NCBI GenBank assembly: GCA_050949225.1
Contig: JBMNFI010000001.1
Location: 310,001 to 374,000 of the forward strand
Source: JBMNFI01 sp050949225
GTDB taxonomy: Bacteria > Bacillota > Dehalobacteriia > UBA4068
Direction: 5' to 3'
Length of the DNA stretch: 64,000 nucleotides
Notes under the pieces: model-generated
What the model was told of the DNA's origin: nothing
Databases searched by the model: none
The model's input: only the letters and a program-made list of their open reading frames with translations
Shown: positions 1-8,063 of the stretch, in pieces
Layout: the number at the start of each line of letters is the position of its first letter
How positions within the stretch are numbered: position 1 is the first letter of the stretch
Made by a program: the position numbers and the translations under genes

Positions 1-527
1 CCTTTATAGTATCTTTCCTGTTCGCTGTAAATACAGGCACAGTATTTTTGCATGTATAAGCCCAGCTGCCGCGCAGCTTGCTGCCCTTGGCGAAATAAAG
101 GGCGAAAATCTTCATAATAAAAGGTCAACCCTTTAGGGGCGGCGATTTCCTGCCCTAAAGCTTTCAGCATTTCATGATTCTGATAAGGGCTGACCAGCAG
201 GCTGGTCGTAAAGGCCTCGCAGCCTTTTTTTTGCGCCACCAAAGCGGCCCGTTCTAAGCGCAAACGATAGCAATATTCGCAGCGCTCTGCAGGATTTTGC
301 GCCACCGCCGCCAACCACTCCTGCAGAGAATATTCATCATCGATCAGAGAGGATAAACCCTTAATCTTAACCAGCTCCTGCCAGGCGTTACGCCGCAGGC
401 GGTATTCACGATAAGGCTGTATATTAGGGTTATAAAAATACGCTATTAGCCTGTGCCCATCTTCCTGTAATTTTTGTAATGGCGCCACTGCGCAAGGGCC
501 GCAGCAGCAATGCATCAATATTTTCAT
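1..527 (-). CDS. queH: epoxyqueuosine reductase QueH (C-terminal end cut by window edge)
   Basis: QueH (formerly DUF208) reduces epoxyqueuosine to queuosine in the last step of queuosine tRNA modification and is an iron-sulfur protein. The visible 175 codons start MKILMHCCCGPCAVAPL, the cysteine-rich N-terminal signature of the family, and further on carry ERCEYCYRLRLE and CACIYSEQERYYK with the other conserved cysteines. The reading frame is still open at base 1, so the last residues lie outside. It is the last gene seen in the ruvCAB operon, about 40 bp behind ruvB on the same strand. Family identity is clear; the substrate role is taken from the family. Confidence 0.93.
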   Translation of the reverse strand, partial: MKILMHCCCGPCAVAPLQKLQEDGHRLIAYFYNPNIQPYREYRLRRNAWQELVKIKGLSSLIDDEYSLQEWLAAVAQNPAERCEYCYRLRLERAALVAQKKGCEAFTTSLLVSPYQNHEMLKALGQEIAAPKGLTFYYEDFRPLFRQGQQAARQLGLYMQKYCACIYSEQERYYK

Positions 528-566
528 GATCATCCAAGCTTTCTTAATAATTTTAAGTAATCTTAG

Positions 567-1724
567 TTATTTTCGCTCTTTTTCGCTAATTTCCTCTGTT
601 TTATCCTCCGGATCATCCTCGCTAAATAAACTGCCCTGCATTTTGCGGATATTCTCCGGCGGTGTGAGAGAAAAATAGCGATAAGCCTCCACCGTAGCGA
701 CTCGTCCGCGTGGTGTGCGGCGCAAAAACCCCAGCTGCATCAAATAAGGCTCGCATACATCTTCAATCGTATCCACCGATTCCATAATGCTGGCGGCAAT
801 CGTCTCCAGCCCCACCGGCCCGCCGGAAAACTTCTCCAAGACGGCCTGCATTACTTTTTGATCAGTCTTATCCAGACCCAAAGGGTCAACCTCCAAGGCC
901 TGCAACCCCTCGCAAGCGATTACACCGTCAATCGTACCATCACCATTAACTTCTGCAAAATCACGCAAGCGGCGCAACAGGCGATTGGCAATGCGTGGCG
1001 TGCCGCGCGAACGCAAACAAATTTCCCGCGCGCCTTCCTGAGAAATCGGCACACCCAGCAGCTCTGCCGCCCGCAACACAATCTGCAGCAATTCCTCTTC
1101 ACTGTAATACTCCAAGCGGCAAATCACACCAAAACGATCTCGTAAAGGCGCCGACAGCATACCTGATCTGGTGGTAGCGCCAATTAAAGTAAATGGCGGC
1201 AAATCCAAACGTAAGGTGCGGGCGCTGGGCCCTTTACCGATCACAATATCTACGCAATAATCCTCCATAGCGGGGTAAAGCACCTCTTCTACGGCATGAT
1301 TAAGGCGGTGAATTTCATCAATAAACAGGACATCATGCGGCTCTAAACCGGTGATAATAGCCGCCAAATCTCCGGTGCGCTCAATCGCAGGTCCGGAAGT
1401 CGTGCGAATATTCACGCCCAGCTCATTGGCGATAATATTGGCTAAAGTAGTTTTTCCCAAACCGGGAGGCCCATATAAAAGCACATGATCTAAGGCTTCA
1501 TTACGGAATTTGGCGGCCTTGATGAAAATTTCAATATTATTTTTGATTTTACTTTGACCCTGATAATCGACCAGTCTGGTCGGCCTAATCCCCGGATCAG
1601 CCTCACGATCCTCTTGATGCATTTCTGATGACAAAACTCTTTCTTCCAATCTATTTTCCTCTTTTTCTGCCACTTTTTCCTCCACTCTCTTTTCCACTCT
1701 CTTTTCCGCCTTTTTTCCAGTCAT
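567..1724 (-). CDS. ruvB: Holliday junction branch migration ATPase RuvB
   Basis: RuvB is the hexameric AAA+ motor that drives Holliday junction branch migration with RuvA. Walker A (GPPGLGKTT), Walker B (DEIHRL), the sensor region (GATTRSGMLSAPLRDRFG) and the C-terminal winged helix (PYLMQLGFLRRTPRGRVAT) are all present. At 385 aa it is longer than the usual 330-350 because of an N-terminal stretch of about 40 residues rich in Lys, Glu and Arg ahead of the conserved RPTRLVDYQGQ. The upstream start is preferred because it has a good site (AGGAGATAAGGC) and no ribosome binding site precedes the internal Met 35. It lies 10 bp behind ruvA. Confidence 0.97.
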   Translation of the reverse strand: MTGKKAEKRVEKRVEEKVAEKEENRLEERVLSSEMHQEDREADPGIRPTRLVDYQGQSKIKNNIEIFIKAAKFRNEALDHVLLYGPPGLGKTTLANIIANELGVNIRTTSGPAIERTGDLAAIITGLEPHDVLFIDEIHRLNHAVEEVLYPAMEDYCVDIVIGKGPSARTLRLDLPPFTLIGATTRSGMLSAPLRDRFGVICRLEYYSEEELLQIVLRAAELLGVPISQEGAREICLRSRGTPRIANRLLRRLRDFAEVNGDGTIDGVIACEGLQALEVDPLGLDKTDQKVMQAVLEKFSGGPVGLETIAASIMESVDTIEDVCEPYLMQLGFLRRTPRGRVATVEAYRYFSLTPPENIRKMQGSLFSEDDPEDKTEEISEKERK

Positions 1725-1734
1725 GCCTTATCTC

Positions 1735-2352
1735 CTATGCCTTAGCGGCCAAGCGCAAAGCCTCTTTGATCAGGTCAGTAGCAGAGGCCTCCTTACCCAA
1801 TTTTTTCACAGCTTTGGCTGCCAATTGGCGACTTTCCTGCGTATTATAGCCCAGCTGTGACAGGGCAAACAAGAGATCGCTGGTTTCTTGATTGACCTGC
1901 TGCGGTAAAACGGCCGCCTCCGCCCCTTCTTTTACGCTTTCCCATTTAGCAAATTTATCCTTAAGCTCCAACACCAAGCGCTGGGAAATTTTTTTACCCA
2001 GACCGCGTACACAGGTAAAACGAGTCGCATCTTCTTGATGAACAGCAGCGATAATACTATTGACCGATAGGCTGTTGATCACGGAAAGAGCCGTTTTAGC
2101 ACCCACTCCGGAAACTCCCAGCAAATTATGAAAAATCTCCAGCTGTTCCGGTTGCGGAAAACCAAACAGCGTCCAAGCGTCCTCACGCACCTGTAAATAA
2201 GTATGTAAAAAAATCTCCTCTCCGATCTGCGGCGGCACCTCAAACTGCGCCAAGGGCACCAAGACCTCCAGCCCCACACCCATTTTGTCAATGATCAGTC
2301 TGCCGTCAACCTCAACAGCAAAAACCTTGCCTTGTACAAAAGCAATCATCAA
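1735..2352 (-). CDS. ruvA: Holliday junction DNA helicase subunit RuvA
   Basis: RuvA binds the four-way junction as a tetramer and recruits RuvB. The 205-aa product has the N-terminal OB fold, the double helix-hairpin-helix (GVSGVGAKTALSVINSL and RGLGKKISQRLVLELK) and a short C-terminal domain III (LLFALSQLGYNTQESRQLAAKAV) that contacts RuvB. Length and domain order are normal. It sits between ruvC (41 bp upstream) and ruvB (10 bp downstream), as in many Bacillota. Confidence 0.97.
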   Translation of the reverse strand: MMIAFVQGKVFAVEVDGRLIIDKMGVGLEVLVPLAQFEVPPQIGEEIFLHTYLQVREDAWTLFGFPQPEQLEIFHNLLGVSGVGAKTALSVINSLSVNSIIAAVHQEDATRFTCVRGLGKKISQRLVLELKDKFAKWESVKEGAEAAVLPQQVNQETSDLLFALSQLGYNTQESRQLAAKAVKKLGKEASATDLIKEALRLAAKA

Positions 2353-2393
2353 TAATCCTCCTCAAACTTTGCTTATCTTAAACTAAAAGATCA

Positions 2394-2891
2394 TCAGCGG
2401 TATCCCAGCATGCGGCGATTTTGATAAAAGTGAGCATGGCAGATGGCAATCGCTAAAGCATCTGCCGCATCATCAGATTTGGGGGGATTTTTCAAATTAA
2501 GCACTCGTGCCACCATATACTGCACCTGCTTTTTTTCCGCACCGCCATAACCCACAATAGCCTGCTTGACCTGCAAGGGAGTATATTCGGCAATTGGCAC
2601 CTGACTTTGCTCCACCGCCAAAAGCAAAACGCCGCGCGCTTGTCCCACTGAAAGAGCGGTGGTAATATTACGATTAAAAAACAGCTGCTCTATCGCCACC
2701 TGATCAGGATGATGTCTTTTGACAAGCTCACGCATTGCCTCATAAATCATCTCCAGACGTGCCGACATGATTTTACCGGCGGGGGTGCGAATACAACCAT
2801 AATCCACCAGCCGATGTTTATTTCCGCTCATTTCAATCAGACCATAGCCTGTGGTGGCTGTTCCGGGATCAATTCCTAAAATAATCACCAT
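2394..2891 (-). CDS. ruvC: crossover junction endodeoxyribonuclease RuvC
   Basis: RuvC cleaves Holliday junctions symmetrically with an RNase H-like active site. The first acidic residue is Asp 8 in ILGIDPGTATTGYG, followed by the Glu in VAIEQLFF and the acidic pair in KSDDAADALAIAI near the C-terminus, so the catalytic tetrad looks intact. The 165-aa length is typical. The start follows a GGGGAGATGAA site. It is the first gene of the ruvCAB-queH operon; no LexA-type box was recognised upstream. Confidence 0.96.
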   Translation of the reverse strand: MVIILGIDPGTATTGYGLIEMSGNKHRLVDYGCIRTPAGKIMSARLEMIYEAMRELVKRHHPDQVAIEQLFFNRNITTALSVGQARGVLLLAVEQSQVPIAEYTPLQVKQAIVGYGGAEKKQVQYMVARVLNLKNPPKSDDAADALAIAICHAHFYQNRRMLGYR

Positions 2892-2963
2892 TTCATCTCC
2901 CCATCAGTTTTTTTAGCTATCAAATATTTTCGACAAACAGCAGACAATTCCTGCTAAAGAGAC

Positions 2964-2992
2964 TTGACTTGTAAGGCGGCGAGCGGTAAAAT
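2964..2992 (+). promoter_or_regulatory. sigma-70-type promoter of tRNA-Thr
   Basis: TTGACT (2964-2969) and TAAAAT (2987-2992) are separated by 17 bp and end 19 bp before the first base of the tRNA. Spacing and match to consensus are good. Confidence 0.75.
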
Positions 2993-3011
2993 AGTGGGTG
3001 TATAATTACAC

Positions 3012-3087
3012 GCTGATGTAGCTCAGTTGGCAGAGCAATTGATTCGTAATCAATAGGCCGTAGGTTCGACTCCTATCATCAGCACCA
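3012..3087 (+). tRNA. tRNA-Thr (anticodon CGU)
   Basis: A full cloverleaf can be drawn: acceptor GCTGATG/CATCAGC, D arm GCTC/GAGC, anticodon stem ATTGA/TCAAT with loop TTCGTAA giving anticodon CGT, and a T arm with TTCGACT loop. CCA is encoded (3085-3087). An intrinsic terminator follows at once. Confidence 0.95.
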
Positions 3088-3091
3088 GTAC

Positions 3092-3137
3092 TAAACACCC
3101 TGTTAATACCTGCTAAAGGTATTGATAGGGTGTTTTA
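3092..3137 (+). terminator. intrinsic terminator after tRNA-Thr
   Basis: Two-part hairpin: AAACACCCT pairs with AGGGTGTTT and an inner AATACC pairs with GGTATT, followed by TTTTAATT. Confidence 0.8.
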
Positions 3138-3356
3138 ATTCAGAGCAAGCATTCCTCTGGTTTTATGTCAATTTGCTTGTATTTCTGCATATTAAATAGG
3201 ATAACTAAAATAAAGAGGGGCAAGCCCTCCCACAGGAGACTGCCTCCGTAAACCCGGCAAATTTAATAGCTAAAAGTGGTTAATGTAATTTCTGCACGTA
3301 CCATAATAATTATTTTCCAAATAAAAACAACCACTTTACGCCATCTTTTTTCCACA

Positions 3357-3385
3357 AAAAACCGCCGCCCTTGAGGGCGGCGGTG
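3357..3385 (-). terminator. intrinsic terminator of the small membrane protein gene
   Basis: On the minus strand CCGCCGCCC-TCAA-GGGCGGCGG is followed by TTTTTTG, directly downstream of the gene ending at 3398. The roughly 220 bp between here and the tRNA terminator hold no gene I can support. Confidence 0.8.
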
Positions 3386-3397
3386 CTGGCCAACTTA

Positions 3398-3661
3398 TTA
3401 ACTGTTTTTGTGCTGATCTGGCGCCTCTTGTTCAGAAAACGCCCCATCTACAGCCGTTTCAAGGGACTTACTTTGCTCATTAAATTCACTCTCATTTTTA
3501 GCAAATTGAGTGCCAAAATAAAAAGCAATCACCACCGTAAAGATCGTCAAAAACTCCTGACCGTTAAAGGTGCCGTTTAAGGCTAAAACCGCAAAAACCA
3601 CTGTCAAAATTAAGGTTACCAGTGATTTTATCGTCAGTAAACTGGCAAAAGTATCTTTCAT
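3398..3661 (-). CDS. small membrane protein, function unknown
   Basis: An 87-aa protein with two hydrophobic segments (about residues 11-30 and 36-52, around VTLILTVVFAVLAL and FLTIFTVVIAFYFGTQ) and a charged C-terminal tail. Size and layout resemble short proteins often found near phage lysis modules, but no holin family is recognisable. It has its own AGAAAGGAG site and its own terminator, so it is probably a one-gene unit. Function is not assigned. Confidence 0.7.
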   Translation of the reverse strand: MKDTFASLLTIKSLVTLILTVVFAVLALNGTFNGQEFLTIFTVVIAFYFGTQFAKNESEFNEQSKSLETAVDGAFSEQEAPDQHKNS

Positions 3662-3821
3662 TTTTTTCTCCTTTCTTGATTAAATTCTTCTATTTAATAA
3701 CCCTAAAAAGCAGCTCATCTGCAAAGGCTTTTTTACTTGAGCGCTGCGGCCTCTTATCAAGATATTCGTAAAAAACGGCCGGTATGCCCGCTTTAGTTTG
3801 CAAAATTAGCGTTGGAAAAGG

Positions 3822-3857
3822 ACATAAAAAAAGGGAAGCAGTTTGCTTCCCTTTTTC
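3822..3857 (-). terminator. intrinsic terminator of the PstS-like gene
   Basis: Minus-strand GGGAAGCAAACTGCTTCCC followed by TTTTTTT, placed 36 bp after the stop codon of the gene at 3893. Confidence 0.75.
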
Positions 3858-3892
3858 GTCTATGTTTTTATCTTTATGTTTTTATCATGTTT

Positions 3893-5014
3893 TTATCTCA
3901 AAGGAAGATAGCCCGCCTGCTTGATGCAGGCCTGCCCGTCATCTGAGAGCATCCACTGCATGAATTTACCGCCAACTTTATCTTGATCCTCACTACGAAT
4001 CACCGCATTATAGGTGGTGGACAGCGGATAGCTGCCGCTTCTGATATTTTCATCGGTGGGCTCAACGCCTGCGATGGGGATCATTTTGATTTTCTGACCG
4101 GCATAAAAACGATCAAAATAGAGACGATAGGTGTAGCCGATGCTGGACTTTGAATTTTTATACTCACTTACTGTTTCAGCATGAGGTCCTCCACCGCTTA
4201 TTCTAGTCAGATTAGATGGTGGAATCATGGATATTCCTTGCATGACCTTTTCTTCCATGGACTTTTGAACCTCAGAGTCCTCATCTCTTTGAAAAAGTTT
4301 AATTTCTGCATCTTCTCCACCAAGCTCCTGCCAATTAGTGATTTTGCCAGAGTAAATATCCTGCACCTCTTCGATGGTCAAGCTCTCAATCGGATTATCT
4401 TGATGGGTAATAAAAACCAAGGCATCATAGGCCACAGGTTCAACGGTCAACTCCACTTGCTCTTCTTTGGCCCATTTCATCACTCCTGTTGATGGAGCTG
4501 GGGCAATAACCAAATCTACAGCCTGATCTGGATCTAAACTAACTTGTTGCTCGTAAACCACCCCATCATTGTAGCCAAAAGCTACTTTTTTATTGATTAA
4601 ATCTTCATAGGCTCTATTTTGGGTATTACCGGCTTTTTCATCCCTAAAATCGCACATACTCTTGATCGATTCATCCTCTAGCCCCAAATGCTGCCAAGCA
4701 AAATTCATGGCCATGGGCGCTGTAGGTGCAAATCCACTGATATTAGGATAGGTGCCAAAGTACATCTCATAAGATGAATGGCCCATACGATCCTTAACTT
4801 CATATTTTTCACCTAGCTGAAACTGGCTATCTGTGACAATTTGCTGCCAATCATGTCCTTGAAAAAAAGATTCTGCTATGTTAACGGCATCTCCTGTAAT
4901 ATCAGCTCTCTGGTTCTTATTAAAAATACCTGTATTAGTTTTTAGACTTATTAAGGAGATCGCAAAAACTGCTATAATAACCAGACAACAGATGGGAACA
5001 ATTTTTTGCCTCAT
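3893..5014 (-). CDS. PstS-like phosphate ABC transporter substrate-binding protein
   Basis: A secreted periplasmic-binding-protein-like protein of about 373 aa. After an N-terminal hydrophobic segment (IVPICCLVIIAVFAISL) it has the PBP-like core: DLVIAPAPSTGVMKWA, AYDALVFITHQDNPIESLT and the PstS-type signature IYSGKITNWQELGG, then a C-terminal lobe with YPLSTTYNAVI. Binding of phosphate or a similar oxyanion is the family role; no permease genes are nearby, so it may work with transporter parts elsewhere or as a sensor. The start at 5014 is chosen for its AAAAGG site 8 bp upstream. A second, disrupted copy lies at 5984-7015 with a nearly identical C-terminal third. Confidence 0.85.
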   Translation of the reverse strand: MRQKIVPICCLVIIAVFAISLISLKTNTGIFNKNQRADITGDAVNIAESFFQGHDWQQIVTDSQFQLGEKYEVKDRMGHSSYEMYFGTYPNISGFAPTAPMAMNFAWQHLGLEDESIKSMCDFRDEKAGNTQNRAYEDLINKKVAFGYNDGVVYEQQVSLDPDQAVDLVIAPAPSTGVMKWAKEEQVELTVEPVAYDALVFITHQDNPIESLTIEEVQDIYSGKITNWQELGGEDAEIKLFQRDEDSEVQKSMEEKVMQGISMIPPSNLTRISGGGPHAETVSEYKNSKSSIGYTYRLYFDRFYAGQKIKMIPIAGVEPTDENIRSGSYPLSTTYNAVIRSEDQDKVGGKFMQWMLSDDGQACIKQAGYLPLR

Positions 5015-5032
5015 TTTCATCACCTTTTCTTA

Positions 5033-5206
5033 TTAATAAGACACCACTCCTACGGCATGCATTTTAGTAGTTATACTGCTGGAAGTCATAACAGTTGCCA
5101 TATCAACATAATGTGCATAAGTATGCCAACCATCAGCTAATCTGGCATAGCTTTTATAAGCCCCATCGCTTGTACGTTTATATCTTTCATAGCCGTAACC
5201 GGCTAC
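5033..5206 (-). pseudogene. orphan C-terminal gene fragment upstream of the PstS-like gene
   Basis: A 57-codon open frame without a usable start (a stop codon immediately precedes it), reading ...GYGYERYKRTSDG... and ending TTKMHAVGVVSY-stop, 18 bp before the PstS-like start. A short frame in the same position before the second PstS-like copy (7033-7152) ends similarly (TNRMHSVQY-stop), which suggests both are relics of one gene that once preceded each copy. Family not recognised. Confidence 0.5.
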
Positions 5207-5253
5207 TTATCATTAGATAATTAAGGGGTGAGGAAGTTACCTTTCGCCTCGAG

Positions 5254-5790
5254 TTATTCCGAAAACAGTTCCGGAGCGTATTTTTCGATCATTTCTTGCA
5301 GGGTGGTGTAGATCCCATAGGGCATATTGTAGTACTTCATCAGGGTTCCCTCAGAAGGGTCAACAGCCACTAAATCGCCATTTTCATCAGATTCATATTG
5401 TTCAATAGAACCATATAATGGTTGCCCTTTGCTTGTTCTGGTAGAAAAAGAAATGATAATCTCATCGCCAAATTCAATATGGTAAATTGTATCTGCTGCA
5501 GCTACTTCTGTTTCCTGCCATGAAGCAAAATCAACTGCCTTGATCATCTTCTCAATATCAGCGGAATCAGTAATCTCGAAGGATGGTTCGTCGATTGAAC
5601 CAAAATACCGGATAGTAATTTTATCTACAACACTTAAATCATACCGACTGGCCAAGTCGATTGTTACAACATCCGCCGGTTCATTATTTGTTGCTTGTTC
5701 AGGATCTTCTCTGGTGCTACAGCCTGCTAATAAAGTAAAACTCAAAAACATAGCAAGAGAGATCATCAATATTTTAGTTATTTTAGACAT
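5254..5790 (-). CDS. family L lipoprotein (copy L1)
   Basis: A 178-aa predicted lipoprotein: signal peptide MSKITKILMISLAMFL... with lipobox LLAGC at about residues 20-24, a polar linker, then a compact domain. The shared family signatures are DLASRYDL, the ITIRYFG strand, FEITDSADIEKMIKAVDFASW, IYHIEFGDE, the PYG turn and the C-terminal helix TLQEMIEKYAPEL. At least nine more copies or fragments lie in this window, next to caspase-like peptidase genes or their remnants. I do not recognise the domain as a named family. An outer-leaflet membrane location is inferred from the lipobox. Confidence 0.8.
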   Translation of the reverse strand: MSKITKILMISLAMFLSFTLLAGCSTREDPEQATNNEPADVVTIDLASRYDLSVVDKITIRYFGSIDEPSFEITDSADIEKMIKAVDFASWQETEVAAADTIYHIEFGDEIIISFSTRTSKGQPLYGSIEQYESDENGDLVAVDPSEGTLMKYYNMPYGIYTTLQEMIEKYAPELFSE

Positions 5791-5820
5791 AAGATCATCT
5801 TCTTTCTCATTTTGATAATA

Positions 5821-5960
5821 TTATAATTTATATGTTTGATCACTGTTCCAGTTCTTTCTATCCTCCAAATACGTTGGCTTGGAGATACAACGTCATTCCT
5901 AGCAGCAATAGCGTCGACACTACCATGCCCAGCAAAATAAAAAGCATAGGCCGTAGATTC
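5821..5960 (-). pseudogene. remnant of a caspase-like peptidase gene
   Basis: Read on the minus strand, the start of this 140-bp stretch encodes ESTAYAFYFAGHGS followed by IWRIERTG, matching the catalytic-His region of the intact peptidase at 11070-12587 (EPTAYAFYFAGHGG and IWTIKRT). In the next frame its end encodes SDQTYKL-stop, matching that protein's C-terminus (CGDQTYKL). The roughly 270 bp expected in between, including the catalytic Cys, are missing, so this is an internally deleted and 5'-truncated copy. It lies directly upstream of lipoprotein gene L1. Confidence 0.75.
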
Positions 5961-5983
5961 GGCTCCCCTCTGTCAACAAGCTT

Positions 5984-7015
5984 TTATCGCAAAGGAAGAT
6001 AGCCCGCCTGCTTGATGCAGGCCTGCCCTTCATCTGAGAGCATCCACTGCATGAATTTACCGCCGACTTTATCTTGATCCTCACTACGAATCACCGCATT
6101 ATAGGTGGTGGACAGCGGATAGCTGCCGCTTCTGATATTTTCATCGGTGGGGTCAACGCCTGCGATGGGGATCATTTTGATCTTTTGGCCGGCATAAAAA
6201 CGATCAAAATAGAGACGATAGGTGTAGCCGATGCTGGACTTTGAATTTTTATACTCGGCAACTTCTTCTATATAGTTAAACGAAGCCATCTTAACCTTAG
6301 CCATTCTGGGCGCTATTAAAGGAATATCTTGCATAACCTGTTCTTTTATGGCCGCCTGAATTTCAGATTCTTCTTCCCTTTGGAAAGCCTTGATTTTAGT
6401 ATTATCCCCACCCAGTTCTTGCCAATTGGTGATTTTGCCTGAGAAAATATCCTGCACCTCTTCGATGGTCAAGCTCTCAATAGGGTTATTTTTGTGGGTG
6501 ATGAAAACCAAGGCATCATAGGCCACCGGCTTACTGATCAGCTCTACATTTGCATCTTCAGCCCATTTCATCACTCCTGTTGATGGAGCTGGGGCAATAA
6601 CCAAATCTACAGGATGTTTAGAGTCAAAACCAGCACTTTGTTTGGTATTATAGCCATTAGAGGATCCACCTGAAGGTCGTTTATAAACTAGGTTTTTGTA
6701 TGCTCTGTGGCTAGAAATGAAATCATAAAGAGCATATGCGTCCTCGTCATCAAGTCCCAAATGCTGCCACACAAATTCCAGAGCCATTGGCATAGCTGCA
6801 ACAGAGCCATCAATATTAGGATAAATAGACTCATTATCATGAGGAACAAATTAACTGTCTGCAACAATTTGTTGCCAATCAGCATTTTTTGTTAAAAGTT
6901 CTCGAATTTTGAGAGGATTTTCTGTTAGATCAGGCTCTCCACTGGGAGTGCAGCCCCAGCACATGATTAAAATTAACATCAAGGCACTACATACTAAGAT
7001 AGTTTTTGTTTTCAT
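5984..7015 (-). pseudogene. second PstS-like binding protein, broken by one stop codon
   Basis: The full frame runs from ATG at 7015 (MKTKTILVCSALM..., lipoprotein-type signal with a Cys in WGCTPSG) to 5984, 344 codons, but codon 55 is TAA (6851-6853). The intact paralogue reads DWQQIVTDSQF where this copy reads DWQQIVADS-stop-F, so one C-to-T change of a CAA codon explains it. The remaining frame from Met at 6793 encodes the binding-protein core (DLVIAPAPSTGVMKWA, FSGKITNWQELGG) without a signal peptide. The last ~120 residues are nearly identical to the copy at 3893, so duplication or gene conversion was recent. Confidence 0.8.
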
Positions 7016-7032
7016 TTCCAGCCCTCCTCTAA

Positions 7033-7152
7033 CTAATATTGAACTGAATGCATTCTATTAGTATCCAAGGGATTAGAAATATCTCCCGGATATGCATAAG
7101 CCACCTCTTCACAAGGTAATATTAGTAAGCTTCCCTCATCATATTCCACCAT
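7033..7152 (-). CDS. short ORF (39 aa) upstream of the second PstS-like copy
   Basis: Starts ATG after AGGGGGGTG and encodes MVEYDEGSLLILPCEEVAYA... ending NRMHSVQY-stop, 17 bp before the broken PstS-like gene. Its end resembles the fragment at 5033-5206. It may be a relic rather than a working gene; no family is recognised. Confidence 0.35.
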   Translation of the reverse strand: MVEYDEGSLLILPCEEVAYAYPGDISNPLDTNRMHSVQY

Positions 7153-7351
7153 CACCCCCCTGTCAACAAAATAAAAAGCAATAGTTACAATCAACGTCAC
7201 AATTGGTTTAAGGGTGACGTAAATTAACCGGTCTTTTTTGCCTCTTGATAATCTTTATATTGTTGGCACTATGAGTATTATTGTGTTATATTGATGATAC
7301 TGCTACTAATGCTTTTTTTAAAAATTCTGGCATTACGCCAAAAGTAATCGT

Positions 7352-7444
7352 GTCCGCACATCAGCAATAGCAGCCAGAGATGACTTGCCATCTCTACCTT
7401 TACCTATTTGGTTCTGCGGCGATCAAACTTACAAATTACCTTAA
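7352..7444 (+). pseudogene. remnant of the 3' end of a caspase-like peptidase gene
   Basis: In the frame starting at 7352 the plus strand encodes VRTSAIAARDDL followed by LPIWFCGDQTYKLP-stop, clearly homologous to the C-terminus of the peptidase at 11070-12587 (KAAVDARADL and LPIYFCGDQTYKL). Weaker similarity continues upstream to about 7290 in another frame, so the copy is truncated and frameshifted. Its stop codon lies 16 bp before lipoprotein gene L2, so that lipoprotein once followed a peptidase gene directly, as in the 46-50 kb cluster. Confidence 0.75.
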
Positions 7445-7460
7445 AAGGAGTGTGCTAAGC

Positions 7461-8021
7461 ATGTTGAAATTACACAAAATATTAATTATTTCCTTAACAT
7501 TAATGACCGGTATGTTTTTATTGATCGGTTGTGATGCTAACAACACTGACAACAACCAAGCCCCTTCTGCAACCACGACTAACCAAACATCATCTGAAGA
7601 AGTTGATTTAATTTCTACATATAGTTTAAGTACAGATAAAATCAGTATTTGGTATCTTGAAGGAGAAATTGGACTCCCGGAAGATGACGGTGGCTATACT
7701 GTGGCATTTGAAATCACAGATGCCTCTGATATTGAGAAAATGATGCAATCCGTTGATTTTAATTCTTGGCAAAAAGCTGCACAAAAAGCTTCCGGCCAAA
7801 TTAGCTATTATATTCAATTTGGTGATAATGGTACAATTGGTATCATTGATGAAGAGGCCTTTGGCTACATAGGTAAAGGCAGCGTTGCCAAAAATGGCAG
7901 CTTATCTGATTATGAGGGAGAGGGATTAGGCGATGGCCCTTACCATATGTCGCAAACTCTTCCAGACACTCTCAAGGAAATGATCGAAAAATACCAGCCA
8001 GAACTATTAGCCACAGAATAG
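7461..8021 (+). CDS. family L lipoprotein (copy L2)
   Basis: A 186-aa lipoprotein with signal MLKLHKILIISLTLMTGMF and lipobox LLIGC. The start at 7461 is used because AAAAGGAG precedes it by 10 bp; the open frame reaching back to 7380 is the peptidase remnant in another frame. The mature part holds the family signatures: STYSLSTDKISIWYLEGEIG, AFEITDASDIEKMMQSVDFNSW, YYIQFGDNGTIG, GPYHM and LKEMIEKYQPEL. It is followed in tandem by L3. Function unknown. Confidence 0.85.
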   Translation: MLKLHKILIISLTLMTGMFLLIGCDANNTDNNQAPSATTTNQTSSEEVDLISTYSLSTDKISIWYLEGEIGLPEDDGGYTVAFEITDASDIEKMMQSVDFNSWQKAAQKASGQISYYIQFGDNGTIGIIDEEAFGYIGKGSVAKNGSLSDYEGEGLGDGPYHMSQTLPDTLKEMIEKYQPELLATE

Positions 8022-8063
8022 TTGACACAACTTGTAAATTACCATAAAAGGAGTGTCTTAATT

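Noticed and set aside
3012..3087. tRNA-Thr as attachment site of the prophage
   Set aside because: No second copy of its 3' end was found near 12.6 kb, 37.4 kb or elsewhere, and 9 kb of other genes separate it from the prophage.
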